From CBDUQI01 sp965369325 (lineage in GTDB: Bacteria > Pseudomonadota > Gammaproteobacteria > Steroidobacterales > JBCBZW01), in assembly GCA_965369325.1 (NCBI GenBank), contig CBDUQI010000258.1:1-7013 (forward strand): a stretch of DNA of 7,013 nt, read 5' to 3'. Both the position numbers and the translations under genes were made by a program. Each line of letters opens with the position of its first letter. Within the stretch, counting starts at the first letter, position 1. Below the pieces are notes generated by a model. That model made no database searches. It worked only from the letters and a program-made list of their open reading frames with translations, and was not told the origin of the DNA. Positions 1 to 6,636 of the stretch are shown piece by piece.

Positions 1-231
1 GGCCCCGGACGAGGCCGAGCGCAAAGTATACTTGAACCCTGCGGCAGGGAACACGTCACCGGCATTCTGGCCGGTATGCCCCTATTGGCCGATTGGCGCA
101 CCCTACTGGCACATGCCGCCCCCGCATCGCCACCCCCAAACTACTACCCCAGCGCTTGCGCGACCTGCTCCGCCGCATCAAGCCTGCGCGCACACCTTTG
201 CGCACGGCGCCGAAGATCGGCCGATCGGGGA
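1..231. other. Unassigned region left of the methyltransferase gene
   Basis: No gene is supported here. One plus-strand frame is open from base 2 to a TAG at 233-235 and encodes a Pro/Trp/Tyr/His-rich peptide that resembles no family I know; another plus frame is open from base 1 through into the methyltransferase antisense. Open frames of this length are expected at this GC content. The stretch is rich in small palindromes: AAGTATACTT (24-33), CCCTGC-G-GCAGGG (37-49), ACCGGC-N6-GCCGGT (58-75) and GATCGGCCGATC (215-226). None is followed by a T-run on either strand, so no intrinsic terminator is called for the upstream minus-strand genes. TATACT within 24-33 resembles a -10 box on both strands because the site is symmetric, but no convincing -35 accompanies it. 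Confidence 0.4.
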
Positions 232-1062
232 CTAGGGCATGGCCGCCACGTACGCTATCCACGCCGGATCCGGGTCACCCACATCAACCGCTTCGTACTC
301 ACCATTGCCCTCACCATCCTCGCCGGTTTGCTCCCAAAACACCTGCACATGCGAAAACCCCGCCTCCCTCAGCAACTCGCCGATCTCGGCCAACGTCCAC
401 AGCCGCCAGTCATAGGTAAACGCCTTTTTCATGCGCGACCCGTCGGGGAAATGAAAATGGATGTGGGTGAGAAAATCTGCCGATATGGGATCGTAACTGG
501 CCTGATCCCACACATAGGTAAAGCGCTTCTGCTTGGTCTTCTCCTTCATGACGGACATGGACTCCGAGCCGCCAAACACGTCCATCAGGAAAACCCCGTC
601 GCTCACCAGGCCTTCGCGCACGCGGGCAAAATAGGCGGTTAGCGCCGGGCGGGTTTTAAAAATCCAGTAGCTGAAATTGAAGGCGCAGATCATGTCCGCA
701 GGCGCCGGATGGCCAGCCATGACATCGCCTTGCACTAGGCTCACCCGGCTGCGCGCATCCTTATCCAGCTTGCTCAGGTTGTGCTCGCGCCCCCAGTCCA
801 GCACCTCGGCGCTGATATCCAGCCCAACCGCGCGGCGGATGGGATCAGAGTTAGCCCACTCACACGCCAGAGCTGCGGTACCGCAAAAATCCTCGCGCAT
901 CAGCTCAGGCTCGCGCGAGCGCAGCTCGCGAAAAAAGCCTTCGATCATCTCCACCTCATCCGGTGGGCTCTGCACGGACAGCTCGTACAGACGATGCCGA
1001 TCCGCCTGACTTGCCAGGCTGCTCTTCCCTTTACCGCGAGATTTAGACTTGCTCGATGACAT
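232..1062 (-). CDS. Class I SAM-dependent methyltransferase, substrate unknown
   Basis: Predicted cytoplasmic S-adenosylmethionine-dependent methyltransferase of 276 residues. A Rossmann-type SAM site is visible: motif I is EDFCGTA (residues 57-63), the acidic residue after strand 2 is D82 in GLDIS, and a motif III-like QGDV follows at 111-114. The phrase ELSVQSPP (27-34) and the tail DPAWIAYV (264-271) look typical of an uncharacterised methyltransferase group, from memory of the family. The substrate cannot be inferred. I chose the ATG at 1062-1060 because AGGAG lies 11 bases upstream (1078-1074) and a Lys/Ser-rich leader follows; an in-frame ATG at 1146 would add 28 residues with no family character. 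The gene is 104 bases downstream of dusA, so it may be the last gene of the operon or have its own promoter. That gap holds a 6-bp hairpin (1113-1128) with no U-tract, so there is no terminator there. Confidence 0.85.
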   Translation of the reverse strand: MSSSKSKSRGKGKSSLASQADRHRLYELSVQSPPDEVEMIEGFFRELRSREPELMREDFCGTAALACEWANSDPIRRAVGLDISAEVLDWGREHNLSKLDKDARSRVSLVQGDVMAGHPAPADMICAFNFSYWIFKTRPALTAYFARVREGLVSDGVFLMDVFGGSESMSVMKEKTKQKRFTYVWDQASYDPISADFLTHIHFHFPDGSRMKKAFTYDWRLWTLAEIGELLREAGFSHVQVFWEQTGEDGEGNGEYEAVDVGDPDPAWIAYVAAMP

Positions 1063-1166
1063 CGAAGATAGCGCTCCTGTTATTGTAAGTGGTGGCCCCG
1101 CTACAGGCGGATGCCGCTTCAAAGCAGCGCATTGTAGTTGAAGCACAAGCTACGCCCACATTTTTT

Positions 1167-2174
1167 TTAAGCCGCGTGCACCGTGCGCACCATTTGCAGC
1201 GCCTGCTCCAGCAATCGCTCATCCACATCTGCACGGGTGCCCTGGGTACTTAGGCAAGTACGCCAGCGACGCGCCCCTGCACACCCCTGGAATAGCCCAA
1301 GCAAATGCCGGCTGATGGACCAGAACCGCTCACCCTGCGCCAACTGGCGCCGCACATATGGCAGGTAACGGTCGAGCGCCTCCTCACGGGTAGCCAATTG
1401 CTGCGGGTCCAGCCCAAACAGCACCTGCTCCGCCTCATGCAGATGGTACGGATTTCGATAGGCCTCCCGGCCGATCATCACCCCATGCAGATGCTCAAGC
1501 TGGCGCTGCATCTCACTCACCTGGGCGAGGCCGCCATTCAGCACCAGCTGCAGATCCGGCAGGTCGCCGCGCAACTGGTGCACGCGAGCGTAATCAAGTG
1601 GCGGGATATCACGGTTCTGCTTTGGGCTGAGACCATTCAATAACGCTTTGCGCGCATGCACGATAAACAGCTCGCACCCTGCCTCGGCGACAGGTCCAAC
1701 AAAATCCAACAGGAACTGGTAGCTGTCATACTCATCCACGCCCAAGCGAGTCTTAACCGTGACCGGGATGTCCACGGCTTCGCGCATCGCGCGCACGCCT
1801 TCGCTGACCAATGCGGGTTGCAGCATCAGACAGGCGCCGAACTGCCCCGACTGCACCCGATCGCTTGGGCAGCCAACGTTCAGATTGATCTCATCAAAAC
1901 CCGCCGCCTCGCCGAGTGCCGCCGCTTGCGCCAACAGGCGCGGATCACTGCCGCCCAGCTGTAGCGCCACCGGATGCTCAATGGGATCGAAACGCAAGAA
2001 ACGTGGTGCATCGCCATGCACCACGGCTGCCGCCGTGACCATCTCGGTGTACAAAAAGGCATGGGGTGACAGCAAACGCAGAAAGTAACGAAAGTGTCGG
2101 TCGGTCCATTGCATCATTGGCGCAATGCACAGCCGATGTGAATGCACCGTTGGCGGCGCCGTAGAGCTTTGCAT
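1167..2174 (-). CDS. dusA: tRNA-dihydrouridine(20/20a) synthase DusA
   Basis: FMN-dependent, NADPH-using enzyme that reduces uridine to dihydrouridine at D-loop positions 20/20a of tRNAs. At 335 residues it is close to the usual family length. The flavin TIM barrel starts at the IAPMMQWTDRH segment (17-27), followed by LYTEMVT (41-47) and HPVALQLGG (67-75). The catalytic cysteine is C102 in NLNVGCPSDRVQ. VTVKTRLG (138-145), FIVHARKA (170-177) and GLSPKQNRDIPPL (181-193) follow, the last being a DusA-specific signature; GREAYRNP (235-242) completes the flavin phosphate region and LLGLFQG (291-297) lies in the helical C-terminal domain. The ATG sits 17 bases after the ybdK stop. The only Shine-Dalgarno-like sequence, AGGGG, overlaps that stop and is 12 bases from the ATG, which is long. 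A GTG at residue 10 is an alternative start but has no ribosome binding site. Confidence 0.96.
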   Translation of the reverse strand: MQSSTAPPTVHSHRLCIAPMMQWTDRHFRYFLRLLSPHAFLYTEMVTAAAVVHGDAPRFLRFDPIEHPVALQLGGSDPRLLAQAAALGEAAGFDEINLNVGCPSDRVQSGQFGACLMLQPALVSEGVRAMREAVDIPVTVKTRLGVDEYDSYQFLLDFVGPVAEAGCELFIVHARKALLNGLSPKQNRDIPPLDYARVHQLRGDLPDLQLVLNGGLAQVSEMQRQLEHLHGVMIGREAYRNPYHLHEAEQVLFGLDPQQLATREEALDRYLPYVRRQLAQGERFWSISRHLLGLFQGCAGARRWRTCLSTQGTRADVDERLLEQALQMVRTVHAA

Positions 2175-2191
2175 GTGGCGCCAGTGCCCCT

Positions 2192-3328
2192 TTACAGACC
2201 GATCGCAGTCTCGGCGACAAGGTGATCGACGACATCGCGCAACGCCTGATCGGGTTCTGCGCCGCTGGCGATAGCCTGGCGGTACACCGCTAGCTGACGC
2301 ATCGCACTGTTACCCCGACTCAGGATGTCACGCGCCGCAGCCACCTCGGCCTCGCACTCAAGCGCCACCGCATCCGGTTGCATCAAATCGATCAGCTCAT
2401 CCATCAAATCCGAGGACGGGCGCACCTTGGACTGGCCAAAGTCGATCAGACCCTGCTCGAACCCGTAGCGCATCGCGCGCCAGCGATTCTCCTGCACCAG
2501 CATATTGGCGTATGAGCGCCAGCGCTGATTGCTCATGCGCAAGCGGTACAGCATGCGCATCAGGCACTGTACAAATGCCGCCACGCACAACGTGTCTTCC
2601 AGCCGCGTGCAGACATCAGCGATGCGCACCTCCAGCGTCGGGTAGCGGTGACTGGGGCGCAGATCCCACCAGATCTTGCTCGAATCTTCTATCACCTGTG
2701 CCCGCACCAGCGTCTCGACATGGCGCTCGTACTCGGCATAGCTGTCAAAGTGCTCTGGCAGACGGGTGCGAGGCATGCCGTCAAACACCGTCAGCCGGTA
2801 GGACTGCAAACCCGTATCGGCGCCTTCCCAAAAGGGCGATGAGCATGATAGTGCAAGCAGGTGCGGCAGGAAGTAGGTGAACTGATTCATCAGGTCGATT
2901 CTCAGATCATCATCATTCAGCCCCACATGCACATGCATGCCGCAAATCAGCAGTCGTCGGGCTGAGGCTTGCATGTCGCTCTCCAGCGCTTCGTAGCGAT
3001 CGTGCACCGTGCGTTTTTGATTCTGCCAAGAGGCAAACGGATGGGTGGAGGCGGCCATCGGGGCCAAGCCGTATTTTTTACCGACGGTGACAATTGCCCC
3101 GCGCAGCTTGGTAATGTCATCCCGCGCTTCGGTGATATTGCGGCATACTTTGGTGCCGATCTCGATTTGTGCGCGCAGAAACTCCGGGCTTACCTGCCCT
3201 TTGCACAGCGCCTGACACTCGCGCAGCATTTCCTCCGGCGGCTCTGCAGCGAGATCGCGGGTCTCGCAATCCACCAACAGATACTCCTCCTCAATACCAA
3301 TCGTAAACGGCGGATTCTCTCCGTGCAT
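2192..3328 (-). CDS. ybdK: YbdK-type carboxylate-amine ligase (GCS2 family)
   Basis: ATP-dependent carboxylate-amine ligase of the glutamate-cysteine ligase type 2 family. E. coli YbdK (about 372 residues) has weak glutamate-cysteine ligase activity, and the natural substrate of the family is not settled; this protein has 378 residues. Diagnostic segments occur in order: FTIGIEEEY at the N-terminus (8-16), EIGTKVCRN (56-64), GMHVHVG (130-136), SSPFWEG with DTG and SYR (163-178), IWWDLRPS (219-226), YPTLEVRIAD (229-238) and ENRWRAMRYG (280-289). These cover the acidic metal-binding and ATP-binding positions of the fold, and no key segment is missing. The start is fixed by AGGGGG seven bases upstream of the ATG, overlapping the stop of the preceding amidohydrolase gene. 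That overlap suggests the two proteins are made together and possibly act in one pathway. No glutathione synthetase gene lies nearby, so a role in glutathione synthesis is not supported by context. Confidence 0.94.
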   Translation of the reverse strand: MHGENPPFTIGIEEEYLLVDCETRDLAAEPPEEMLRECQALCKGQVSPEFLRAQIEIGTKVCRNITEARDDITKLRGAIVTVGKKYGLAPMAASTHPFASWQNQKRTVHDRYEALESDMQASARRLLICGMHVHVGLNDDDLRIDLMNQFTYFLPHLLALSCSSPFWEGADTGLQSYRLTVFDGMPRTRLPEHFDSYAEYERHVETLVRAQVIEDSSKIWWDLRPSHRYPTLEVRIADVCTRLEDTLCVAAFVQCLMRMLYRLRMSNQRWRSYANMLVQENRWRAMRYGFEQGLIDFGQSKVRPSSDLMDELIDLMQPDAVALECEAEVAAARDILSRGNSAMRQLAVYRQAIASGAEPDQALRDVVDHLVAETAIGL

Positions 3329-3343
3329 GAAACTACCCCCTCA
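3329..3343 (-). promoter_or_regulatory. ybdK ribosome binding site overlapping upstream stop codon
   Basis: On the minus strand the amidohydrolase stop TGA (3343-3341) shares its A with AGGGGG (3341-3336), followed by a 7-base spacer and the ybdK ATG. This is a strong Shine-Dalgarno sequence at near-ideal spacing. It makes terminating ribosomes likely to re-initiate, so the two genes are probably translationally coupled. Confidence 0.8.
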
Positions 3344-4174
3344 GTCCATGATCAGCTGGCTGTCGAACTGCAGGTTTAACACCTGCGCCAGTGCATTGCC
3401 CAAACGTCCACACCATTGTGCGCGCCCACTTTCAGAATCGATCAAATCCTGGCGAATTTCAATTGCAGCGTGCGCCAACCCCACCGATTCGGCATGATGA
3501 TCCAGCGTAAAATCGGCTGGATGGGCACCCGAATACGGCTGGTTGTCGCCTACCACCACATCGCCCGCCCGTAACAATGCCTGCATCAGCGGGACGGCGA
3601 TGCGCTCATCTTTATCCCACAGCACGCCGACATGCCACGGCCGCAAGTGCGCGCCCAGGCTCCGCGAAAAACTGTGGATGGATACCACCCCAATGGCCGG
3701 CTGGTGCTCGCGCATGCGGGCCAGTTGGGCCGCCACAGCACCATGATATAGCCAGTAGATTTGGCTCATCCGGCGCTCGCGCTCGCTGGCACCAAGACCG
3801 ATATTGCCTTCCAGCACGGTACCGTCGCTCACCTCGCGCACAAGCTCCGGGTCGGATGGGTAGCGGTTGCAGTCAACCACCAGGCGTGAGTAGTTGGCAA
3901 GCACCGCTGGCGCATCCAGCGCCCGTGACAGCAGCCTGGTGCACTGCGCCGCGCCGAGGTCCCAACCGATGTGACGCCGCAAATCCTGCGTACTTGCGCC
4001 CAGCCCACGAAGCGCCCGTGGCACCTCGGCACTGGCGTGGTCGCACACCAGCAACAACGGCGCCGCCCCATGCGGGTTCAGGTAGGTGAACGGGGCAGGT
4101 TCGTCGGATTGAAGTAGTGGTGGCAGCGCCGCCGCCGCCGCGTCCGCCGGTTGGTCATTGTTATTGCACGTCAT
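3341..4174 (-). CDS. N-formylglutamate amidohydrolase family protein
   Basis: Predicted zinc-type hydrolase of the N-formylglutamate amidohydrolase (FGase) family, whose named activity splits N-formyl-L-glutamate into formate and glutamate. It has 277 residues. Family segments are visible: FTYLNPHGAAPLLLVCDHAS (29-48, with likely metal or catalytic residues D45 and H46), HIGWD (68-72), YSRLVVDCNR (95-104), SIHSFSR (165-171), LDHHAE (224-229) and AIEIRQDLI (237-245). No histidine-degradation (hut) genes are nearby, so calling it HutG is unjustified. It is followed after 12 bases by the YbdK ligase, an association I recall from other proteobacteria, so the true substrate may be another N-acyl or amide-linked glutamyl compound. 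The ATG at 4174 has an in-frame TAA four codons upstream and no in-frame GTG or TTG before the conserved region, so it is the only plausible start. It lacks a Shine-Dalgarno sequence and lies inside an inverted repeat. Confidence 0.9.
   Translation of the reverse strand: MTCNNNDQPADAAAAALPPLLQSDEPAPFTYLNPHGAAPLLLVCDHASAEVPRALRGLGASTQDLRRHIGWDLGAAQCTRLLSRALDAPAVLANYSRLVVDCNRYPSDPELVREVSDGTVLEGNIGLGASERERRMSQIYWLYHGAVAAQLARMREHQPAIGVVSIHSFSRSLGAHLRPWHVGVLWDKDERIAVPLMQALLRAGDVVVGDNQPYSGAHPADFTLDHHAESVGLAHAAIEIRQDLIDSESGRAQWCGRLGNALAQVLNLQFDSQLIMD
4127..4141 (-). repeat. Five-unit GCG trinucleotide repeat (poly-Ala)
   Basis: Five consecutive GCG codons (seen as CGC on the plus strand) encode Ala12-Ala16 of the amidohydrolase, in a linker-like N-terminal segment ahead of the catalytic domain. 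A change in unit number would keep the frame, so this is unlikely to be a phase-variation switch. Confidence 0.8.
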
Positions 4175-4183
4175 TGTGCAATA
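4162..4183. promoter_or_regulatory. Perfect 8-bp inverted repeat spanning the amidohydrolase start codon
   Basis: TATTGCAC (4162-4169) and GTGCAATA (4176-4183) are exact reverse complements separated by six bases (GTCATT). The minus-strand ATG (4174-4172) lies in the loop. As DNA this could be an operator for a dimeric repressor; as RNA it would form a hairpin presenting the start codon in its loop. The core TGCAC-N6-GTGCA resembles the NtrC half-sites (TGCAC-N7-GTGCA) but is one base shorter. No Shine-Dalgarno sequence precedes this start, so translation may depend on the upstream cistron or be controlled at this element. Confidence 0.45.
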
Positions 4184-4255
4184 TTACAGCAGGGCAAGAC
4201 GGCTCGCGCCAGCCCCGCGCCGCCCGGCAAATCCGCCGGACACCATCGCCACTGC
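4184..4255 (-). other. Gap between the GGDEF-EAL and amidohydrolase genes, with hairpin
   Basis: This short gap carries a minus-strand stem-loop at 4242-4221. Its core is CCGGC-N6-GCCGG, extended by a G-C pair and U-G wobbles to 7-8 pairs. No U-run follows, so it is not an intrinsic terminator; it could be an mRNA-stability or processing structure. I found no good sigma-70 pair. TAATAT (4186-4181) resembles a -10 box but lacks a -35 at 16-18 bases. Read-through from the upstream gene is therefore the simplest model for expressing the genes below it. Confidence 0.4.
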
Positions 4256-6397
4256 CTAGACGGCCTGCGCGAGCGTTTGCTTGGTAGGCGGCGGCGGCTG
4301 CGGCGGCTGCGCCCGGCGCGCGAACGCCTCGCGGGTTGCGGGTGCCGGTCGCGCGATGGCGTAACCTTGCATGTAATCTACACCCAGTTGCCTCAGACAC
4401 TCGGCTGCCGCTTCGGTTTCAACGTGCTCCGCCACCGTCTTGATGCCCATCGCATGACCTACCCGGGTAATGGCGTCCACCATCTCGTAGTCGATATGGT
4501 CATCACAAATATTGCGAACGAAGCGCCCGTCAATTTTCACAAAATCGACGGCCAGATCCTTAAGGTAGGCAAACGAGGACAGGCCGCTGCCAAAGTCATC
4601 CAGCGAAAACAGGCAACCGAGCGCGTGCATCCGGCGAATAAACAGCCTCACCGCCCTTAGATTACCCATCGCAGCGGTCTCGGTAATTTCAAAACACAGC
4701 GCGCCCGAGGGCGGGCTGGCCTCAGTGACGGCTGCCACCGCCCACGCGAGAAACGCCTCATCGCTTAACGAGTTGCCCGAGAGATTGATTGAAAGCGTAT
4801 ACAGCGGCTCGTCAATCCTACATACCAGCTCTCGCAGGGCATGGCTTATTACCCAGCGGTCGATCAGTGGCATCAGATTGTAGCGCTCGGCCGATTGAAT
4901 GAAATGACCAGGCGCGATCAATTGGCCATTGCCATTTCCATCCCGCATTCGCACCAGTAGCTCGTATTGGGCACGGGTATCTTCCTTGCGCATACCGACG
5001 ATGGGCTGGTAATGCAGCTCAAAACGTTCATCGTCGCAGGCGCGTAGCAATCGCGACACCCAGCGCATCTGTTCACGATAGGTCGGCACATCCGCGCCAC
5101 CACAAACCTCAACGCGATTGCGGCCGCGCTCTTTAGCCAGGGTGCAGGTCACATCGCCACAGGCGAGCAGACTGGCAGGCGTCTCCCGCGTGCTGTCCAC
5201 TTCCACCACACCCACGCTCACGGTGGGGCGAAACACGTGCTCGGCCCAGCTAAAGCGCAAAGAAGCCACCGCACATAAAATACGACTGGCCTTTTCTTTG
5301 GCGTGCCGCAGCGAGCAGCCGTGCATCAGAATCGCAAACTGATCCGTGCCCACGCGAGCCAACAGATCGGTGCGGCGTACCTGATGACACAACACCGTGG
5401 CCAGCCGACGCAGCAATGCATCACCCGCCCCGTGCCCGCAGGTATCGTTCACAATCTTGAACTGGTCCAAATCGATAAACAGAAGCGCGTGATTGGCGTG
5501 CAGCGCCTCGGGCGTTAGCCGCAATGCAAGTGCACGCTCGAAGTTGCCGCGGTTAGGCAGGTCGGTCAGTTCATCGTGACGCGCGCGAAAGTTCATTTGC
5601 CAGCGCAACGTGTGCTCTTCGCGCCGGTCTCGAAGCAATAGAAACCGCGGATCGCCCGATCGCAGCGATTTAACGAAGCTCACCTGCACTGCTACCTCAC
5701 GCCCTGAGCGCCCGACAATCAGGTAATCGGCCGGGAATTTATTCGGCCCAAGCGTGTGCAGGCCACTCAGGTCGACAGCCTGCTCGGTCTCCGGGTCGAT
5801 CAACCGGAACAGCTGTTCGGGCGGTTGGCCAATTGCCTGGCGCGATGAACACCCGGTCAGCGCCCTGGCGGCGCCGTTCAGGTGGCGCACGGTACCATCG
5901 GCATTGAGTTCAATCACCCCATCATCCATCAATCTGGCGGTCAGAGGGCGGACGCAATTCAGCTCGCTCAGATCCATCGCATCGCAACCGCTGGCCTGGG
6001 CGGACTCACGCACACTGAACAGCATGAGGTGCTCACCATCCAGCAGATGGTCGGCGACGCTGACCTCGCACAGATGCTCCCGCCCCGTCAGGTCGCATAA
6101 AACCATTGCCTTTACGCCGAGGGCATGGTGCTCACCCTGTGCGTAAGCATCAATTAGCCCTATCAGCCCGGTTCGCCGGGCTACATCACCGAAACTAAGC
6201 GCGCACAAGGCATCGGCACGACAGCCGATCAACTGCCGCACTGCGCCTTCGGCCTGCAGGATTAGGTCCTGGCCGGGATTTACCAGCAACGTTGCGCCCA
6301 GGCATTCGCGCCCAGGTCCAACCCCGCCATCCTCACCGGCCCGGCTCGCCCGACACGTTGGCCTCGCAGCTCCCTCATGGCCCGTGGTTCTCTCCAT
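4256..6397 (-). CDS. PAS-PAS-GGDEF-EAL protein, probable c-di-GMP phosphodiesterase with degenerate GGDEF
   Basis: Cytoplasmic second-messenger protein of 713 residues with no signal peptide or membrane segment. An unstructured, Gly/Arg-rich leader (1-34) precedes a PAS-like region (about 35-130), a clearer PAS domain (about 155-258), a GGDEF domain (about 270-432) and an EAL domain (about 440-690); a Pro/Gln-rich tail (697-706) ends it. The GGDEF signature is GTDQF (350-354), so cyclase activity is unlikely. The inhibitory RxxD site (R341, D344) and nucleotide-site residues D309, N317 and D326 remain. The EAL motif reads ELL, but E479 and R483 of ExLxR, N538, E570, D600, D601, K621, E657 and Q677 are all present, so hydrolysis of c-di-GMP to pGpG is expected. 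The start has AAGGGA five bases upstream. It heads the leftward gene run and is divergent from a lipoprotein gene. Twenty-two cysteines (about 3%) is high for this type of protein. Confidence 0.93.
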   Translation of the reverse strand: MERTTGHEGAARPTCRASRAGEDGGVGPGRECLGATLLVNPGQDLILQAEGAVRQLIGCRADALCALSFGDVARRTGLIGLIDAYAQGEHHALGVKAMVLCDLTGREHLCEVSVADHLLDGEHLMLFSVRESAQASGCDAMDLSELNCVRPLTARLMDDGVIELNADGTVRHLNGAARALTGCSSRQAIGQPPEQLFRLIDPETEQAVDLSGLHTLGPNKFPADYLIVGRSGREVAVQVSFVKSLRSGDPRFLLLRDRREEHTLRWQMNFRARHDELTDLPNRGNFERALALRLTPEALHANHALLFIDLDQFKIVNDTCGHGAGDALLRRLATVLCHQVRRTDLLARVGTDQFAILMHGCSLRHAKEKASRILCAVASLRFSWAEHVFRPTVSVGVVEVDSTRETPASLLACGDVTCTLAKERGRNRVEVCGGADVPTYREQMRWVSRLLRACDDERFELHYQPIVGMRKEDTRAQYELLVRMRDGNGNGQLIAPGHFIQSAERYNLMPLIDRWVISHALRELVCRIDEPLYTLSINLSGNSLSDEAFLAWAVAAVTEASPPSGALCFEITETAAMGNLRAVRLFIRRMHALGCLFSLDDFGSGLSSFAYLKDLAVDFVKIDGRFVRNICDDHIDYEMVDAITRVGHAMGIKTVAEHVETEAAAECLRQLGVDYMQGYAIARPAPATREAFARRAQPPQPPPPTKQTLAQAV
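4287..4311 (-). repeat. CGG/CTG-rich triplet tract encoding Pro/Gln tail
   Basis: On the plus strand this is GGC and GGCTGC triplet sequence. On the minus strand it encodes the Pro/Gln run near residues 697-704 at the C-terminus of the GGDEF-EAL protein. It lies beyond the EAL fold, in an expected disordered tail, so length changes there would probably be tolerated. Confidence 0.6.
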
Positions 6398-6402
6398 GCA
6401 AT

Positions 6403-6408
6403 TCCCTT
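6403..6408 (-). promoter_or_regulatory. Ribosome binding site of the GGDEF-EAL gene
   Basis: AAGGGA on the minus strand, five bases before the ATG at 6397. It fixes the start at M1 even though residues 1-34 show no domain character. An A/T-rich stretch just upstream would keep it unstructured. Confidence 0.75.
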
Positions 6409-6431
6409 ATTTTTAGTCTGCCGTACGGGTG

Positions 6432-6459
6432 GCCACGCCTTAATTCCGCAAGGCATGGC
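6432..6459 (-). promoter_or_regulatory. Stem-loop in the presumed 5' UTR of the GGDEF-EAL gene
   Basis: In minus-strand RNA, GCCAUGCCUU (6459-6450) pairs with AAGGCGUGGC (6441-6432) over ten positions, nine Watson-Crick and one U-G wobble, with an eight-base loop GCGGAAUU. In plus-strand RNA the same position would be a C-A mismatch, so the fully paired form belongs to the leftward transcript. It ends 34 bases before the ATG. No U-run follows, so it is not an intrinsic terminator. I see none of the conserved GEMM c-di-GMP riboswitch sequence. It could be a stabilising leader structure, an attenuator component or a protein site. Confidence 0.5.
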
Positions 6460-6636
6460 GATCGTCAGTCCCCTGCCGCCGGCGGATCTCAACCGGGTTT
6501 CTGTCAAGTCGGTACAGAAGGCCGTCGCGCACCGCGTCATCTGCATTAAAAGGCTGCAGCTAGTGCGCCGGATAAAAGATGGGAAAAACATCCCAAACCA
6601 ATCAAGGCAACCCTAACCAACTGAGTCTTATGCAGA

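Noticed and set aside
1..31. TATACT followed by GGGGCC at the left edge on the minus strand, as a promoter leading into a tmRNA-like gene
   Set aside because: Only six bases of the putative RNA start are in the window and there is no -35; this is far too little to support a call.
76..642. Long plus-strand open frame antisense to the methyltransferase gene
   Set aside because: It is a high-GC shadow frame with no family resemblance, while the minus strand carries recognisable SAM-binding motifs throughout.
1113..1128. Hairpin between dusA and the methyltransferase gene as a terminator
   Set aside because: It is a six-bp stem with no following U-tract on the minus strand.
1161..1168. Run of eight T on the plus strand beside the dusA stop
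   Set aside because: On the transcribed minus strand it is an A-run and no GC hairpin precedes it on the plus strand, so it is neither a terminator nor a slippage site affecting a product.
4181..4186. TAATAT as a -10 box that would give a leaderless amidohydrolase transcript
   Set aside because: It matches only four of six bases, no -35 lies at 16-18 bases upstream, and it overlaps an arm of the inverted repeat.
4192..4212. Sigma-54-like TGGCGCG followed by TTGC on the minus strand upstream of the amidohydrolase
   Set aside because: The -24/-12 elements require GG-N10-GC; here the TTGC lies three bases too far downstream.
4151..4660. Plus-strand open frame across the 3' end of the GGDEF-EAL gene
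   Set aside because: It is antisense to conserved EAL residues, including Q677, E657 and K621, and has no independent signature.
6502..6507. Perfect TTGACA on the minus strand upstream of the GGDEF-EAL gene
   Set aside because: The sequence 15-19 bases downstream is CCGCCGCC-like with no -10 box, so it is not called as a promoter.
6398..6520. Possible GEMM c-di-GMP riboswitch in the leader of the GGDEF-EAL gene
   Set aside because: The conserved GEMM core and paired tetraloop/receptor elements are not visible; only a simple hairpin is.
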